Origin: NORP309 sp964564165
Lineage (GTDB): Bacteria > Pseudomonadota > Gammaproteobacteria > Xanthomonadales > Marinicellaceae
Direction: 5' to 3'
Assembly: GCA_964564165.1 (NCBI GenBank)
Contig: CAZLZZ010000044.1
Coordinates: forward strand, 1-21,532
DNA length: 21,532 nt
In this document: one piece after another, positions 14,019-21,532 of the stretch
Numbering within the stretch: the first letter of the stretch is position 1
Layout: each line of letters starts with the position of its first letter
Program-made: the position numbers and the translations under genes
Notes under the pieces: generated by a model
What the model was told of the DNA's origin: nothing
The model's input: the letters and a program-made list of their open reading frames with translations, nothing else
Database searches by the model: none

Positions 14019-17000
14019 ATGTTAAAGAATAATGCCTTAGCAATACTATTGTTTTTTCCGCTATTTATCCACGCCCAAGAAATGTGGATCAATGAAATTC
14101 ATTATGACAACACTGGTGGTGATGTTGACGAATTTGTAGAGGTGGTTCTTGAGGATACCTTCGCTGGAAGTCTATCGGATATCGAAATAGTCTTTTATAA
14201 CGGTTCTAATAGCTCTGTTATTTCACAAAGTGAGCCTCGATTGCTTTCCACATTTGTTGAAGGAGACAACAGCAATGGATTTACCATTTATTCTAGGATA
14301 TTTTCAAGCATACAAAATGGTAGCCCAGATGGTATTGCTTTAATCAACAATGGAACTGTGGTTGAATTTATCAGTTATGAAGGTGTATTAACTGCAGTAG
14401 GAGGGCCTGCTGATGGCGAAACAAGTGTCGATATTGGCGTGACTGAACCTGGCGCTATCGGCCAATCTTTGCAAATGATGGGCACAGGAAACAAAGCCAA
14501 TTTATTTACCTGGCAACCACCTGCATTAAATACCATGGGCAGTGTCAACAACGGCCAAATATTCGGTGATGCTTTCCCCAGAGTAGTATCGGTCTTTCCA
14601 CCAGATGGCACAAACGGGGTAGATACAGCAATTCCTTTAGATATTGTTTTCTCAGAGCCAGTAAATGTTACACCTGCGTCATTCTCTATAGCCTGTCCTA
14701 CCGGACCTTCAACAATGTCAGGTTTTGATTTAACTCAGGTTGACAATACACATTATATTTTAACGCCGAATAACGGAGGATTCCTTTTGTGGCCAGGCAA
14801 TGACACATGTACGGTAACCATGATTGCAGTTGAAATAACCGACCTTGATGGAGACAACAAACCGCTTGATGGCAATTCAGATGGTACCGGCCCTGATGAT
14901 TTTACCTTTTCATTCAACACCAGTACTGATTTTTTGCCCAGAGTCGATTCTGTCACACCGGCTGACGGTGAGATATTGGTTGCAGAAAACAGCAGCATTA
15001 CCATCGACTTTACTGAAAATGTCACTTTATCAACAGTCAGTGCCATAACACTTAACTGCCAAGGCAATGTTCCAATCAGTGGATTGCCTGCATCCAATGT
15101 TTCATCAGTTACAATAACTCCAATCAACCCCTTTAATCAAGGCGATATATGCACGGTTACTTTGGTGGCTAATTTGATTAATGACATAGGTGGTGGTGGT
15201 TTAAGCTCAGACCCCCTAGATGGCAATGGTGATGGTATTCCTGGTGATAATTTCCAATTTGGATTTTCGGTGATTGAACCAGTTATGCCCATATACGATA
15301 TCCAAGGAAGTGGCAACGCATCGCCGATAGAAGATAGCTTTATCCGCACAGAAAACAATATTGTTACCGCATTAAGAAACAATGGGTTTTTTATGCAGTC
15401 TCCTGATCTAGGTGATAACGATGATCAGACATCTGATGGGTTGTTTGTGTTTTCAAATACCCCAGTACAAGAAGGCGATAGCGTCAATGTGCGCGGCCAA
15501 GTCATCGAGTTTTTTGGTTTGACCGAACTGACCAATGTATCATCAGTGGTGATAAACTCAAGTGGCAATACACTGCCATTAGAAATAATTTTCGACGCCA
15601 ATACCCCATCACAAGATCCAACCACGCCAACATGTACCAGCGGAGAATTTGAATGTTATGAAGGAATGCTAGTCAGTGTCGCCAATGGTGTAGCAAATGG
15701 AGGCACCGAATATTCTGGAGAGTTTCCAGCTACGGCAACCGGTGAGCGTGCTATTCGTGGAGCTGGTATTGAATTCAGCCAAACCGGCGATTCTCAACTG
15801 CCTGCTTTCCCTACCGCAAGCTATGATCCAGATATATTTGACGAAAACCCAGAGTTATTTGAAGTGGATACCAACGGTCTAGCTGGCATGCCAATTATTG
15901 ATATCAATGGCGGTTCAACATTTACTGCAAGTGGCGTTTTGAGCTTTAGTTTTGGCAGTTATACCTTGTTGCCCAAAACCATCACCACTGTAAATAAAGC
16001 TTTTGATGCCATAGATACACCTGGGGCAACAGAGGTAACAATTGCCACCCAAAACATGTTTCGCTTTTTTGATGATATAGATGATCCTGCTATTAATGAC
16101 TTTCAAGAAGACACCACCACACCGGCAAGATTTGCAGAAAGGGTGAACAAAGCCTCGTTGTATTTCAGAACCATCATGCTTGCCCCTGATGTTATTGTAT
16201 TAACCGAAATTGAAAACATTGTTGCCGTTCAAGCCATTGCAGATAAAATCTTCGATGATGATAATACACTAACCTATTCAGCACATTTAACAGAAGGACA
16301 AGACTTCGGAGGTATTGATGTAGGATTTTTGGTCAAATCCACTGTCAGCAATATTACAATAACTCAGCTAGGAAAGGATGAAACCATAGCATTTGATCCT
16401 CCTACGCCACCAAATTTGCCTAGGCCACTTCACGACAGACCTCCATTGTTATTGAATGGCATTGTATCTAAGGGAGGATTTTCTCGTGAAATCAATGTGT
16501 TGGGTTTACATCTGCGTTCACGCAGTGGGATAACAGGTTCTGACAGAGAACGCATCAGAAATAAGCATTTTGAACAATCAATATCTGTTGCAAATATGGT
16601 GCAAGATTTACAATCTTCAACTGCTGCCCTAGTGGTCATTGGCGATTTTAATGATTTTGAATTCTCTGATGGGTACGCAGATGTGGTAGGTGAAATAAAA
16701 GGTGTGGTTGATCCCATCAAAAACCTACTTTCCAGCAATGGGGGCTCTATTGTCAATCCAACATTGATTAATGCGGTGGATACTTTGGCTTTTGAAGAAA
16801 AGTATTCCTTTATCTTTAGGGGCACCATACAAGCCTTAGAACACGCCTTAGTTAATGATATTGGTTTAGCACTCCTTTCTAAAACCACTTTTGTTAGAGG
16901 CAATACCGATGCCCCAGAAAGATTTGAAGACGATTACATGCAGACTCTTAATATGTCAGACCACGATGGACTAATGATTTATTTAGAGTTAAATACCGTA

Positions 17001-17036
17001 TTGGAATCTATTTTTATTGATGGGTTTGAAGAATAA
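14019..17036 (+). CDS. Secreted ExeM-like endonuclease with LTD and Ig-like domains, DGFEE tail
   Basis: This is 1005 residues. The Sec signal peptide is residues 1-19 (cleavage IHA|QE). A lamin-tail-like domain follows (about 22-180, starting WINEIHYDNTGGDVDEFVEV). Two bacterial Ig-like/SbsA-type repeats are near 188-300 and 307-420, opening PRVVSVFPPDG and PRVDSVTPADG. An OB-like segment follows (IYDIQGSGNASP, near 425-540). The endonuclease/exonuclease/phosphatase domain is at 670-990. Active-site residues are present: Asn679 (TQNMF), Glu730 (LTEIEN), His831 (LHLRSR), Asp876 and Asn878 (GDFND), and Asp981 and His982 (SDHD). ExeM-type nucleases cut extracellular DNA. Shewanella ExeM ends in a GlyGly-CTERM anchor; this one instead ends FIDGFEE, with no membrane helix. 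With gspAB nearby, type II export is plausible but inferred. GAG 9 nt upstream is a weak ribosome site. Confidence 0.88.
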   Translation: MLKNNALAILLFFPLFIHAQEMWINEIHYDNTGGDVDEFVEVVLEDTFAGSLSDIEIVFYNGSNSSVISQSEPRLLSTFVEGDNSNGFTIYSRIFSSIQNGSPDGIALINNGTVVEFISYEGVLTAVGGPADGETSVDIGVTEPGAIGQSLQMMGTGNKANLFTWQPPALNTMGSVNNGQIFGDAFPRVVSVFPPDGTNGVDTAIPLDIVFSEPVNVTPASFSIACPTGPSTMSGFDLTQVDNTHYILTPNNGGFLLWPGNDTCTVTMIAVEITDLDGDNKPLDGNSDGTGPDDFTFSFNTSTDFLPRVDSVTPADGEILVAENSSITIDFTENVTLSTVSAITLNCQGNVPISGLPASNVSSVTITPINPFNQGDICTVTLVANLINDIGGGGLSSDPLDGNGDGIPGDNFQFGFSVIEPVMPIYDIQGSGNASPIEDSFIRTENNIVTALRNNGFFMQSPDLGDNDDQTSDGLFVFSNTPVQEGDSVNVRGQVIEFFGLTELTNVSSVVINSSGNTLPLEIIFDANTPSQDPTTPTCTSGEFECYEGMLVSVANGVANGGTEYSGEFPATATGERAIRGAGIEFSQTGDSQLPAFPTASYDPDIFDENPELFEVDTNGLAGMPIIDINGGSTFTASGVLSFSFGSYTLLPKTITTVNKAFDAIDTPGATEVTIATQNMFRFFDDIDDPAINDFQEDTTTPARFAERVNKASLYFRTIMLAPDVIVLTEIENIVAVQAIADKIFDDDNTLTYSAHLTEGQDFGGIDVGFLVKSTVSNITITQLGKDETIAFDPPTPPNLPRPLHDRPPLLLNGIVSKGGFSREINVLGLHLRSRSGITGSDRERIRNKHFEQSISVANMVQDLQSSTAALVVIGDFNDFEFSDGYADVVGEIKGVVDPIKNLLSSNGGSIVNPTLINAVDTLAFEEKYSFIFRGTIQALEHALVNDIGLALLSKTTFVRGNTDAPERFEDDYMQTLNMSDHDGLMIYLELNTVLESIFIDGFEE

Positions 17037-17062
17037 GATCTGATATGCAAGATCTGATAGGC
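17035..17062 (+). repeat. 14-bp tandem duplication after the nuclease stop
   Basis: AAGATCTGATATGC is followed at once by AAGATCTGATAGGC (13 of 14 identical). The first copy begins inside the TAA stop codon. It has the same unit length as the duplication at 675-702. Confidence 0.8.
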
Positions 17063-17081
17063 CAAACAAGAACGAATTGCC

Positions 17082-17723
17082 ATGTTAAATTTTAGAAGTA
17101 AAAAGAAAACTTTTTTCCCTAAATTTTCTTTAACTATTTGGTTTTTAACACTGTTGACCGTTATTTTGGCATTGGTATACAAGAATAGCGATCAATTGAA
17201 TGCCTTGTATGCAATAAACCCATCGCTAATGGCAGATCAATTGAATCAATCTAGGTGGCAAGTTTATCGGTTATTCAGTTCATTGTTTTTACATGGCAGT
17301 TGGCAACATTGGGCAGGCAACATGTTGGTTTTTTTAATCATTGCTTTGCCCTTGGAGAAGAAAATTGCAGGGTTTTGGTTTCTGTTGATTTATTTTTCAG
17401 CTGGATTCGTTGCCAATATTGTCAGCATTTATCAATTGGGTGATTCAGGGCACTATTTACTGGGTGCCAGCGGCGCGGTATCTGGATTATTGGGCGCTTG
17501 GTTGTTGTTGTTTCCAAGACAAAGAATCAGCGTTATAGTACCGATTGGTTTTTATTTACAAAAAGTTCGGATACCGATAGTACTGCTGGCACTGACTTGG
17601 TTAAGCTTGCAAATTATTTTACAGTTAACCAGCCCTCAGGATTATTCTGTTGTATGGATGTCGCACATTGTTGGATTTATCATTGGTTTTTTCGTTGCAT
17701 GGCTTTATAGAATCTTTTCTTAA
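17082..17723 (+). CDS. Rhomboid-family intramembrane serine protease
   Basis: This is 213 residues with about six or seven membrane helices. Helix 2 region HGSWQHWAGNM (71-81) carries the rhomboid H-x4-H-x3-N pattern, with Asn80 as the oxyanion residue. GASGAVSGLLGAW (128-140) holds the catalytic Ser130. The late helix MSHIVGFIIGF (193-203) holds catalytic His195. Rhomboids cleave membrane segments; the rhombosortase subgroup processes GlyGly-CTERM proteins. The gene starts 45 bp after the secreted nuclease and is probably co-transcribed with it, so a sorting role for the nuclease family is an attractive but unproven idea. The nuclease tail here has no transmembrane segment to cleave. The stop codon TAA is the start of the TAATA direct repeat flanking the MITE that follows. 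Confidence 0.9.
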   Translation: MLNFRSKKKTFFPKFSLTIWFLTLLTVILALVYKNSDQLNALYAINPSLMADQLNQSRWQVYRLFSSLFLHGSWQHWAGNMLVFLIIALPLEKKIAGFWFLLIYFSAGFVANIVSIYQLGDSGHYLLGASGAVSGLLGAWLLLFPRQRISVIVPIGFYLQKVRIPIVLLALTWLSLQIILQLTSPQDYSVVWMSHIVGFIIGFFVAWLYRIFS

Positions 17724-17725
17724 TA

Positions 17726-17950
17726 GAGGCCTTTGCATAACTATATGGCGAAAGAAAAAAACATTGGGAATGTTTTTTCACGTTAGCCGCATAGCGGTAA
17801 GTATCACGGATGATACGCATAAAAAATAGAAGAAATTTACCAAATTGAGGCGGAAACCGTAGATAATAGCTGGCTATTAATTAGGTTTTCAACGAAAAGT
17901 TGGTGAATTTAATCATTTTTTACTCGTCATCATAGTTATGCAATGGTCTC
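17726..17950. mobile_element. 225-bp MITE-like element with terminal inverted repeats and TAATA duplications
   Basis: The left end GAGGCCTTTGCATAACTAT and the right end, read inverted, GAGACCATTGCATAACTAT match at 17 of 19 positions and continue diverging to about 26 bp. TAATA lies on both sides (17721-17725 and 17951-17955), a clean target duplication. The first copy contains the rhomboid stop codon. The ends resemble, from memory, IS5-family termini (GAGACCTTTGCA). There is no coding capacity inside. Internal hairpins are AAAAAACATT-GGG-AATGTTTTTT, CCGC-ATA-GCGG, GTATCA-CGGA-TGATAC, AATAGC-TG-GCTATT and TTTTC-AAC-GAAAA. A long-range pair (17833-17843 with 17900-17910) encloses the last two. 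The element fills nearly the whole gap before the DUF1820 gene. Confidence 0.8.
17756..17778 (+). terminator. Possible terminator hairpin inside the MITE
   Basis: A perfect 10-bp stem AAAAAACATT/AATGTTTTTT with a GGG loop ends in six T. The stem is GC-poor, so strength is uncertain. It lies about 33 nt after the rhomboid stop and could end the nuclease-rhomboid transcript. Confidence 0.4.
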
Positions 17951-17968
17951 TAATAGTACAATTGCCAA

Positions 17969-18292
17969 ATGAATGACAGTATCCTTTATAAAGTTGTGTT
18001 TTTAAATCGCTCCAAAGTCTATGAACTTTATGCACGCGATGTTTATTCCAGTGAAATCTATGGATTTATTTATGTTGCAGAATTGGTTTTCGACCAAAAC
18101 ACAACTCTGGTGATTGACCCTGCTGAAGAAAAGCTAAAAGATGAATTTGAAAATGTCAATGTATTGCACTTACCGATGCAAAGCGTTATTCGCATAGAAG
18201 AAGTTAAAAAGAAAATGTCATGCAAAATTCGCGACATTAAAAAAGGCGAAAACATTGCAAACTTTCCACCCATACCTAACCAAACCCAATGA
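17969..18292 (+). CDS. DUF1820 family protein
   Basis: This 107-residue soluble protein matches DUF1820 along its whole length: LYKVVFLNRSKVYELYARDV at about 6-25, then YGFIYVAELVF, VIDPAEEKLKDEFENV (about 50-65), and the LPMQSVIRIEEVKK block (68-82). The function is unknown. The family is common in gammaproteobacteria. The TGA stop overlaps the ATG of the NtrX-like regulator (ATGA), and that gene in turn overlaps trkA the same way, giving a tightly coupled three-gene operon. The start lies only 18 nt after the MITE end, so the operon promoter must be inside the element or further upstream. No good ribosome site is visible before the ATG. Confidence 0.9.
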   Translation: MNDSILYKVVFLNRSKVYELYARDVYSSEIYGFIYVAELVFDQNTTLVIDPAEEKLKDEFENVNVLHLPMQSVIRIEEVKKKMSCKIRDIKKGENIANFPPIPNQTQ

Positions 18293-19626
18293 ATCAAGAA
18301 CACATTTTAATAGTTGATGATGAGCCAGATATTAGGAACCTCATATCTGAAATATTGTCAGATGAAGGCTATTTTGTGACCACTGCAGCCAATGGAGAAG
18401 AAGCCAATCAACAACTATTGCGCAAACAGCCCCACTTAATTTTATTGGATATATGGATGCCCGATATTGATGGCATCAGTTTGATGAAAGAATGGAATGA
18501 AAAAAACATGGTCACTGCCCCCATTGTTATGATGTCTGGGCATGGCACAGTAGAAACTGCTGTTGAAGCGACACGATTGGGCGCCAAAGACTTTATTGAG
18601 AAACCGCTGTCTTTGGCCAAATTATTGCAAACAGTTTCTGAAACACTGGCCAATTCAGAACAAACCATCGACAAAGGCAGTAAGGCAAGTATCACAATAA
18701 CCGAACCAATTGGCAACTCACAGGCGATTAACCAGGTTAAATCAGCCTTGGATAAAATTTATAAATCCAAGAACCATGTCATGATTCAAGGCGAACGAGG
18801 TACTGGCAAGTATTCTACAGCGAAATTAATTCACCACAAAAGACACGCCCAAAATGAGCCATGTGTATTAATGGACGCACAAACTTTGGATGGCGATTTT
18901 CAAGAAATATTAACCCATACAAATGGTTACTTCCCGCGTTCAGGAGAAGGAACTCTGATTATTAACAACATTGACAGCTTGAATGATGATCAGCAAAAAA
19001 TATTATTATCCTCATTGAAACACAAGCAATTTACCGTGTTTAGACAAAATACAGTACAAGCAATAGAGTTTCAAATCATTGCAATAAGCCAGTTTGACAT
19101 CAACCAACAGATTGCCAAGAATGCATTTTCATCTGAACTGTACGATTTAATTGCTGAAGTTAAACTTAACCTCCCAAACCTGCAACAAAGACAACAAGAT
19201 ATTCCAGAGCTTATTACCTATTTCGTTAACACCTTGCCAGATACAGAGCAAACACCTTATAGAAAAATGTCATTTGCCGCTCAAAATCGCTTAAGAACCC
19301 AAACTTGGAAAAACAACATTCAAGAGTTGAAGAACACAGTAAGACAACTGCAATTGATGGGTGGCGAAGGCGAAATTTCATTAGAAGAAGTCAACACTAT
19401 ACTGGAACAAGCAGAAGAAACCAGCCAGACACAATCAAACAACTGGACCGACCTGCCTTTAAGAGAAGCAAGAGAGGCTTTTGAAAAAGAATATTTGATT
19501 CATCAACTCAAAGCAGTTGATGGCAGAGTAGGTGAATTAGCCAAAGTAGCAGGAATGGAAAGAACCCATCTGTACCGCAAACTTAGGGCGCTAAACATCA
19601 ATCCAAAAGATGTGATGAAACCATGA
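18289..19626 (+). CDS. NtrX/NtrC-type response regulator with degenerate AAA+ domain
   Basis: This is 445 residues. The receiver domain (about 5-120) is intact: Asp10, Asp11, phospho-acceptor Asp54 (LLDIWMPDIDG), Ser83 and Lys105. An AAA+ domain follows (140-360) with Walker A GERGTGK at 168-174. The rest of its machinery is missing. The GAFTGA sigma-54 loop is absent between residues 195 and 222. Walker B reads GTLIINNI instead of GTLFLDEI. The arginine-finger segment FRxDLYYRL is FSSELYDLI. A Fis-type HTH ends the protein (about 392-440, VGELAKVAGMERTHLYRKL). It therefore probably binds DNA under phosphorylation control without activating sigma-54 polymerase, perhaps as a repressor. It is the middle gene of the operon, with ATGA overlaps on both sides. 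The partner kinase (NtrY-type) is not in the window. Confidence 0.88.
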   Translation: MNQEHILIVDDEPDIRNLISEILSDEGYFVTTAANGEEANQQLLRKQPHLILLDIWMPDIDGISLMKEWNEKNMVTAPIVMMSGHGTVETAVEATRLGAKDFIEKPLSLAKLLQTVSETLANSEQTIDKGSKASITITEPIGNSQAINQVKSALDKIYKSKNHVMIQGERGTGKYSTAKLIHHKRHAQNEPCVLMDAQTLDGDFQEILTHTNGYFPRSGEGTLIINNIDSLNDDQQKILLSSLKHKQFTVFRQNTVQAIEFQIIAISQFDINQQIAKNAFSSELYDLIAEVKLNLPNLQQRQQDIPELITYFVNTLPDTEQTPYRKMSFAAQNRLRTQTWKNNIQELKNTVRQLQLMGGEGEISLEEVNTILEQAEETSQTQSNNWTDLPLREAREAFEKEYLIHQLKAVDGRVGELAKVAGMERTHLYRKLRALNINPKDVMKP

Positions 19627-20999
19627 AGATATTGGTACTCGGAGCTGGACAAGTAGGCGCATCAATTGCAGAACATTTGTCAAAAGAAAGAAACGATGTC
19701 ACCATCGTTGATACCAATTTAGAAAAAATAATGGACATGCAAAACCGCCTAGATTTGCGCGGTGTACATGGCAATGCATCACACCCAAGCGTGCTAACAA
19801 GAGCAGGAGCTGGCGATGCCGATATGGTGGTGGCTTTAACCAATAGCGATGAAATCAATATGGTCGCCTGTCAAGTCTGCCACAGTATATTCCATACCCC
19901 TTTAAAAATTGCCAGAGTTCGCCAATCAGAATATTTGGACTACCCTGATTTGTTTAATTCTGACCACATGCCGATTGATGTATTTATCTCGCCAGAAAGA
20001 TTGGTTACAGAGCATATTCGCCGCTTAATTGACTACCCCGGGGCTTTACAAGTGATGGATTTTGCCCATGGTCTAGCGCAATTGGTAGCGATTGTCGCTG
20101 ACGACGAAGGTCCCTTGATTGGTCATCAATTGCGAGAGATTCACAACTACATGCCCGAAGGCGTAGATGCACGAGTCGCCGCTATTTTTAGAGACAACAA
20201 ACCGATTTCTCCCGATGGCGATACGGTCATTAAAATAAACGACATGGTATTCTTTTTTGCTGCCAAAAAAGACATCAAAGCAGTGATGAAAACATTGCGC
20301 CATACCGATAAACCCGTTAAAAAAGTCATCCTAGCAGGTGGTGGCAATATCGGCTTTGCCTTGGCACAAATGTTAGAACAAGATCACTCAATTAAAGTCA
20401 TTGAAGGCAATAAAAAACGCGCCCGATTTATCGCCGAAGAATTAACCAAAGCCTTAGTAATTAAAGGAGATTGTACTTCTGAAGAAATCTTGTTTGAAGA
20501 AAATATCGACCAATGTGATATCTTCTGTGCTGTTACCAATGACGACCAAACCAATTTGTTATCAGCTTTAATGGCAAAGAAAATGGGCGCAGACAAAGTC
20601 TTAACGCTGATCAGTCGCCATAACTATGCCCAATTATTAGAACGCGATAAAATTGACATTGCCATCTCACCACAACACATCACTATTGGTGGTTTATTGG
20701 TACATGTACGCAAAGGCAACATGGTGCGTATTCATTCATTGCGCAATGGTGCAGCCGAAGCCATAGAAGTAGTGGTCCACGGAGATGCAAGCACATCAAA
20801 AGTCATCGGCAAACAACTCAAAGACATCAACCTACCACCGGGCACAACCATTGGTGGTATTATCCGGGGCAAAAAAGTAATTATTGCTCACCGAGATGTT
20901 TTGGTTGAGAACGAAGACCACATTATTTTATTTGTAGCAGACAAACGCAACATCAATGATGTAGAAAGATTGTTTCACGTTAGTCCAACTTTTATGTGA
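19623..20999 (+). CDS. trkA: Trk system potassium uptake protein TrkA
   Basis: This 458-residue protein equals the usual TrkA length, with two RCK repeats. The first Rossmann unit opens MKILVLGAGQVGASIAEHL, with GAGQVG at 7-12 and the NAD-binding acidic Asp30 after TIVD. The second opens VILAGGGNIGFALAQML near 235-251, with IEGN following. TrkA_C domains follow each, around 140-220 and 370-455 (LPPGTTIGGIIRG near 403-415). TrkA is the cytoplasmic NAD/ATP-responsive gate of the TrkH/TrkG K+ channel. Its ATG overlaps the stop of the NtrX-like regulator (ATGA), a neighbourhood known for NtrX in related bacteria. No trkH is in the window. A palindromic repeat pair follows the stop. Confidence 0.96.
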   Translation: MKILVLGAGQVGASIAEHLSKERNDVTIVDTNLEKIMDMQNRLDLRGVHGNASHPSVLTRAGAGDADMVVALTNSDEINMVACQVCHSIFHTPLKIARVRQSEYLDYPDLFNSDHMPIDVFISPERLVTEHIRRLIDYPGALQVMDFAHGLAQLVAIVADDEGPLIGHQLREIHNYMPEGVDARVAAIFRDNKPISPDGDTVIKINDMVFFFAAKKDIKAVMKTLRHTDKPVKKVILAGGGNIGFALAQMLEQDHSIKVIEGNKKRARFIAEELTKALVIKGDCTSEEILFEENIDQCDIFCAVTNDDQTNLLSALMAKKMGADKVLTLISRHNYAQLLERDKIDIAISPQHITIGGLLVHVRKGNMVRIHSLRNGAAEAIEVVVHGDASTSKVIGKQLKDINLPPGTTIGGIIRGKKVIIAHRDVLVENEDHIILFVADKRNINDVERLFHVSPTFM

Positions 21000-21058
21000 T
21001 AAGTTGCTATTGTTACATAGAGGAGGTTACTTTAAGTTGAAGATTGTGAAACTGCTAT

Positions 21059-21130
21059 CGGAATCACGACTTTAGTCGCTCCAGCCTCAATAGAATAGCG
21101 ACACTGAAACCCCTTATTCCGTTACAGTTC
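21059..21130. repeat. Degenerate family 1 repeat doublet
   Basis: CGGAATCACGACTTTAGTCG at 21059 keeps the GGAATC...GACTTTAGTC layout of the family 1 repeats. About 40 bp later ACTGAAACCCCTTATTCCG is a diverged inverted partner. It lies between the trkA stop and the convergent rlmB stop and may act as a bidirectional structure. Confidence 0.5.
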
Positions 21131-21154
21131 CGAGTTAAACTCACGTTTCTTAAC

Positions 21155-21532
21155 TTAGCTCCTCTGCCTAACTGCCTCAAACAAGACAATTCCAGTTGCA
21201 ACCGACACATTCAAACTTTGTACCGTGCCAAACATAGGAACATGAATCAAAAAATCACAGTGTTTTTTCACCAAAGGACGGATGCCTTTGCCTTCATTAC
21301 CAAGGACTATGGCAACAGATCCTTTTAAGTCAGATTGATAAATACTGGTAGAATTATCCGCCAAATCCGTACCAGAAATCCAGACACCATTGTCTTTAAG
21401 AATCTCTAAGGCTTTTACAATATTGGTCACTTGATAAATCTTTAAACTGTCTGCCGCTCCTGCTGCGGTTTTTTTGGCAACAGGTGTCAGCCCTGTGGAT
21501 TTGTGTTTGGGAAAAATGACCATGTCCACACC
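21155..21532 (-). CDS. rlmB: 23S rRNA (guanosine-2'-O-)-methyltransferase RlmB, 3' part
   Basis: This is the C-terminal 125 or so residues of a SpoU/TrmH-type methyltransferase; the frame is still open at the window edge, so the N-terminal half is missing. Reading in from the edge gives GVDMVIFPKHKSTGLTPVA, the RlmB block, then KKTAAGAAD. SpoU motif 2 is IVLGNEGKGIRPLV, and motif 3 is IPM-like HVPMFGTVQSLNVSVATGIV, which forms the knotted SAM site. RlmB methylates G2251 of 23S rRNA (E. coli numbering). The protein ends at TAA 21155-21157. It converges with trkA across a 155-bp gap containing the degenerate repeat doublet. Confidence 0.93.
   Translation of the reverse strand, partial: GVDMVIFPKHKSTGLTPVAKKTAAGAADSLKIYQVTNIVKALEILKDNGVWISGTDLADNSTSIYQSDLKGSVAIVLGNEGKGIRPLVKKHCDFLIHVPMFGTVQSLNVSVATGIVLFEAVRQRS

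Noticed and set aside
16430..16903. 157-residue minus-strand open frame inside the nuclease gene
   Set aside because: It is antisense to the conserved endonuclease active-site region.
21022..21075. GAGGAGG followed by a TTG-started short frame after trkA
   Set aside because: The frame closes after 13 codons and enters the degenerate repeat, so it is not credible as a gene.

Overview
The window suggests a low-GC (roughly 38-40% by eye) gammaproteobacterium. The evidence is a full-length TrkA, RlmB, a DUF1820 protein beside an NtrX-type regulator, type II secretion ExeA/GspA and GspB homologues, an ExeM-like secreted nuclease and a NhaC-type antiporter. The nuclease ends in FIDGFEE, a tail that I recall from memory on secreted proteins of Marinicella and Xanthomonadales relatives. 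A Marinicella-like organism is therefore my best guess, but it is an inference.

Layout. Positions 1-1249 hold no long intact gene. This stretch is a graveyard of small things: an array of AGTATTTA-type repeats, a decayed double-glycine-leader bacteriocin gene with a small membrane-peptide gene coupled to it, and several palindromic (REP/BIME-like) repeats. Next come a 900-residue SNF2-family ATPase (1250-3952), a convergent hotdog thioesterase (4099-4539) and a PuuD-type six-helix membrane protein without its cytochrome domain (4785-5429), closed by a strong terminator. An AT-rich two-gene module follows (5811-6903): an unknown protein plus a HEPN-like protein with an RHWLAH motif. It abuts a frameshifted transposase remnant, which suggests a transferred toxin or defence cassette.

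The minus-strand pair 8778-7041 encodes a DUF4166 protein and a saccharopine-dehydrogenase-like Rossmann protein carrying a repeat-encoded nine-Asn tract. Divergent from it are gspA and gspB (8958-11291), which would energise and anchor type II secretin assembly. A lipoprotein esterase (minus) and a NhaC antiporter (plus) share a divergent promoter region. A palindromic repeat pair then precedes the 1005-residue secreted nuclease (14019-17036), followed 45 bp later by a rhomboid protease (17082-17723).

A 225-bp non-coding element with terminal inverted repeats and TAATA direct repeats sits exactly at the rhomboid stop codon. It lies directly upstream of a translationally coupled operon, DUF1820 - degenerate NtrX - trkA, in which both junctions overlap as ATGA. 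The window ends in the minus-strand 3' part of rlmB.

The least expected items are the bacteriocin remnant with a single-base break right at its Gly-Gly processing site, the highly structured MITE that may now carry the promoter of the trkA operon, the regulator whose AAA+ domain has lost every residue needed for sigma-54 activation, and the HEPN-like two-gene module. All family assignments come from reading the translated sequence; no database search was run.
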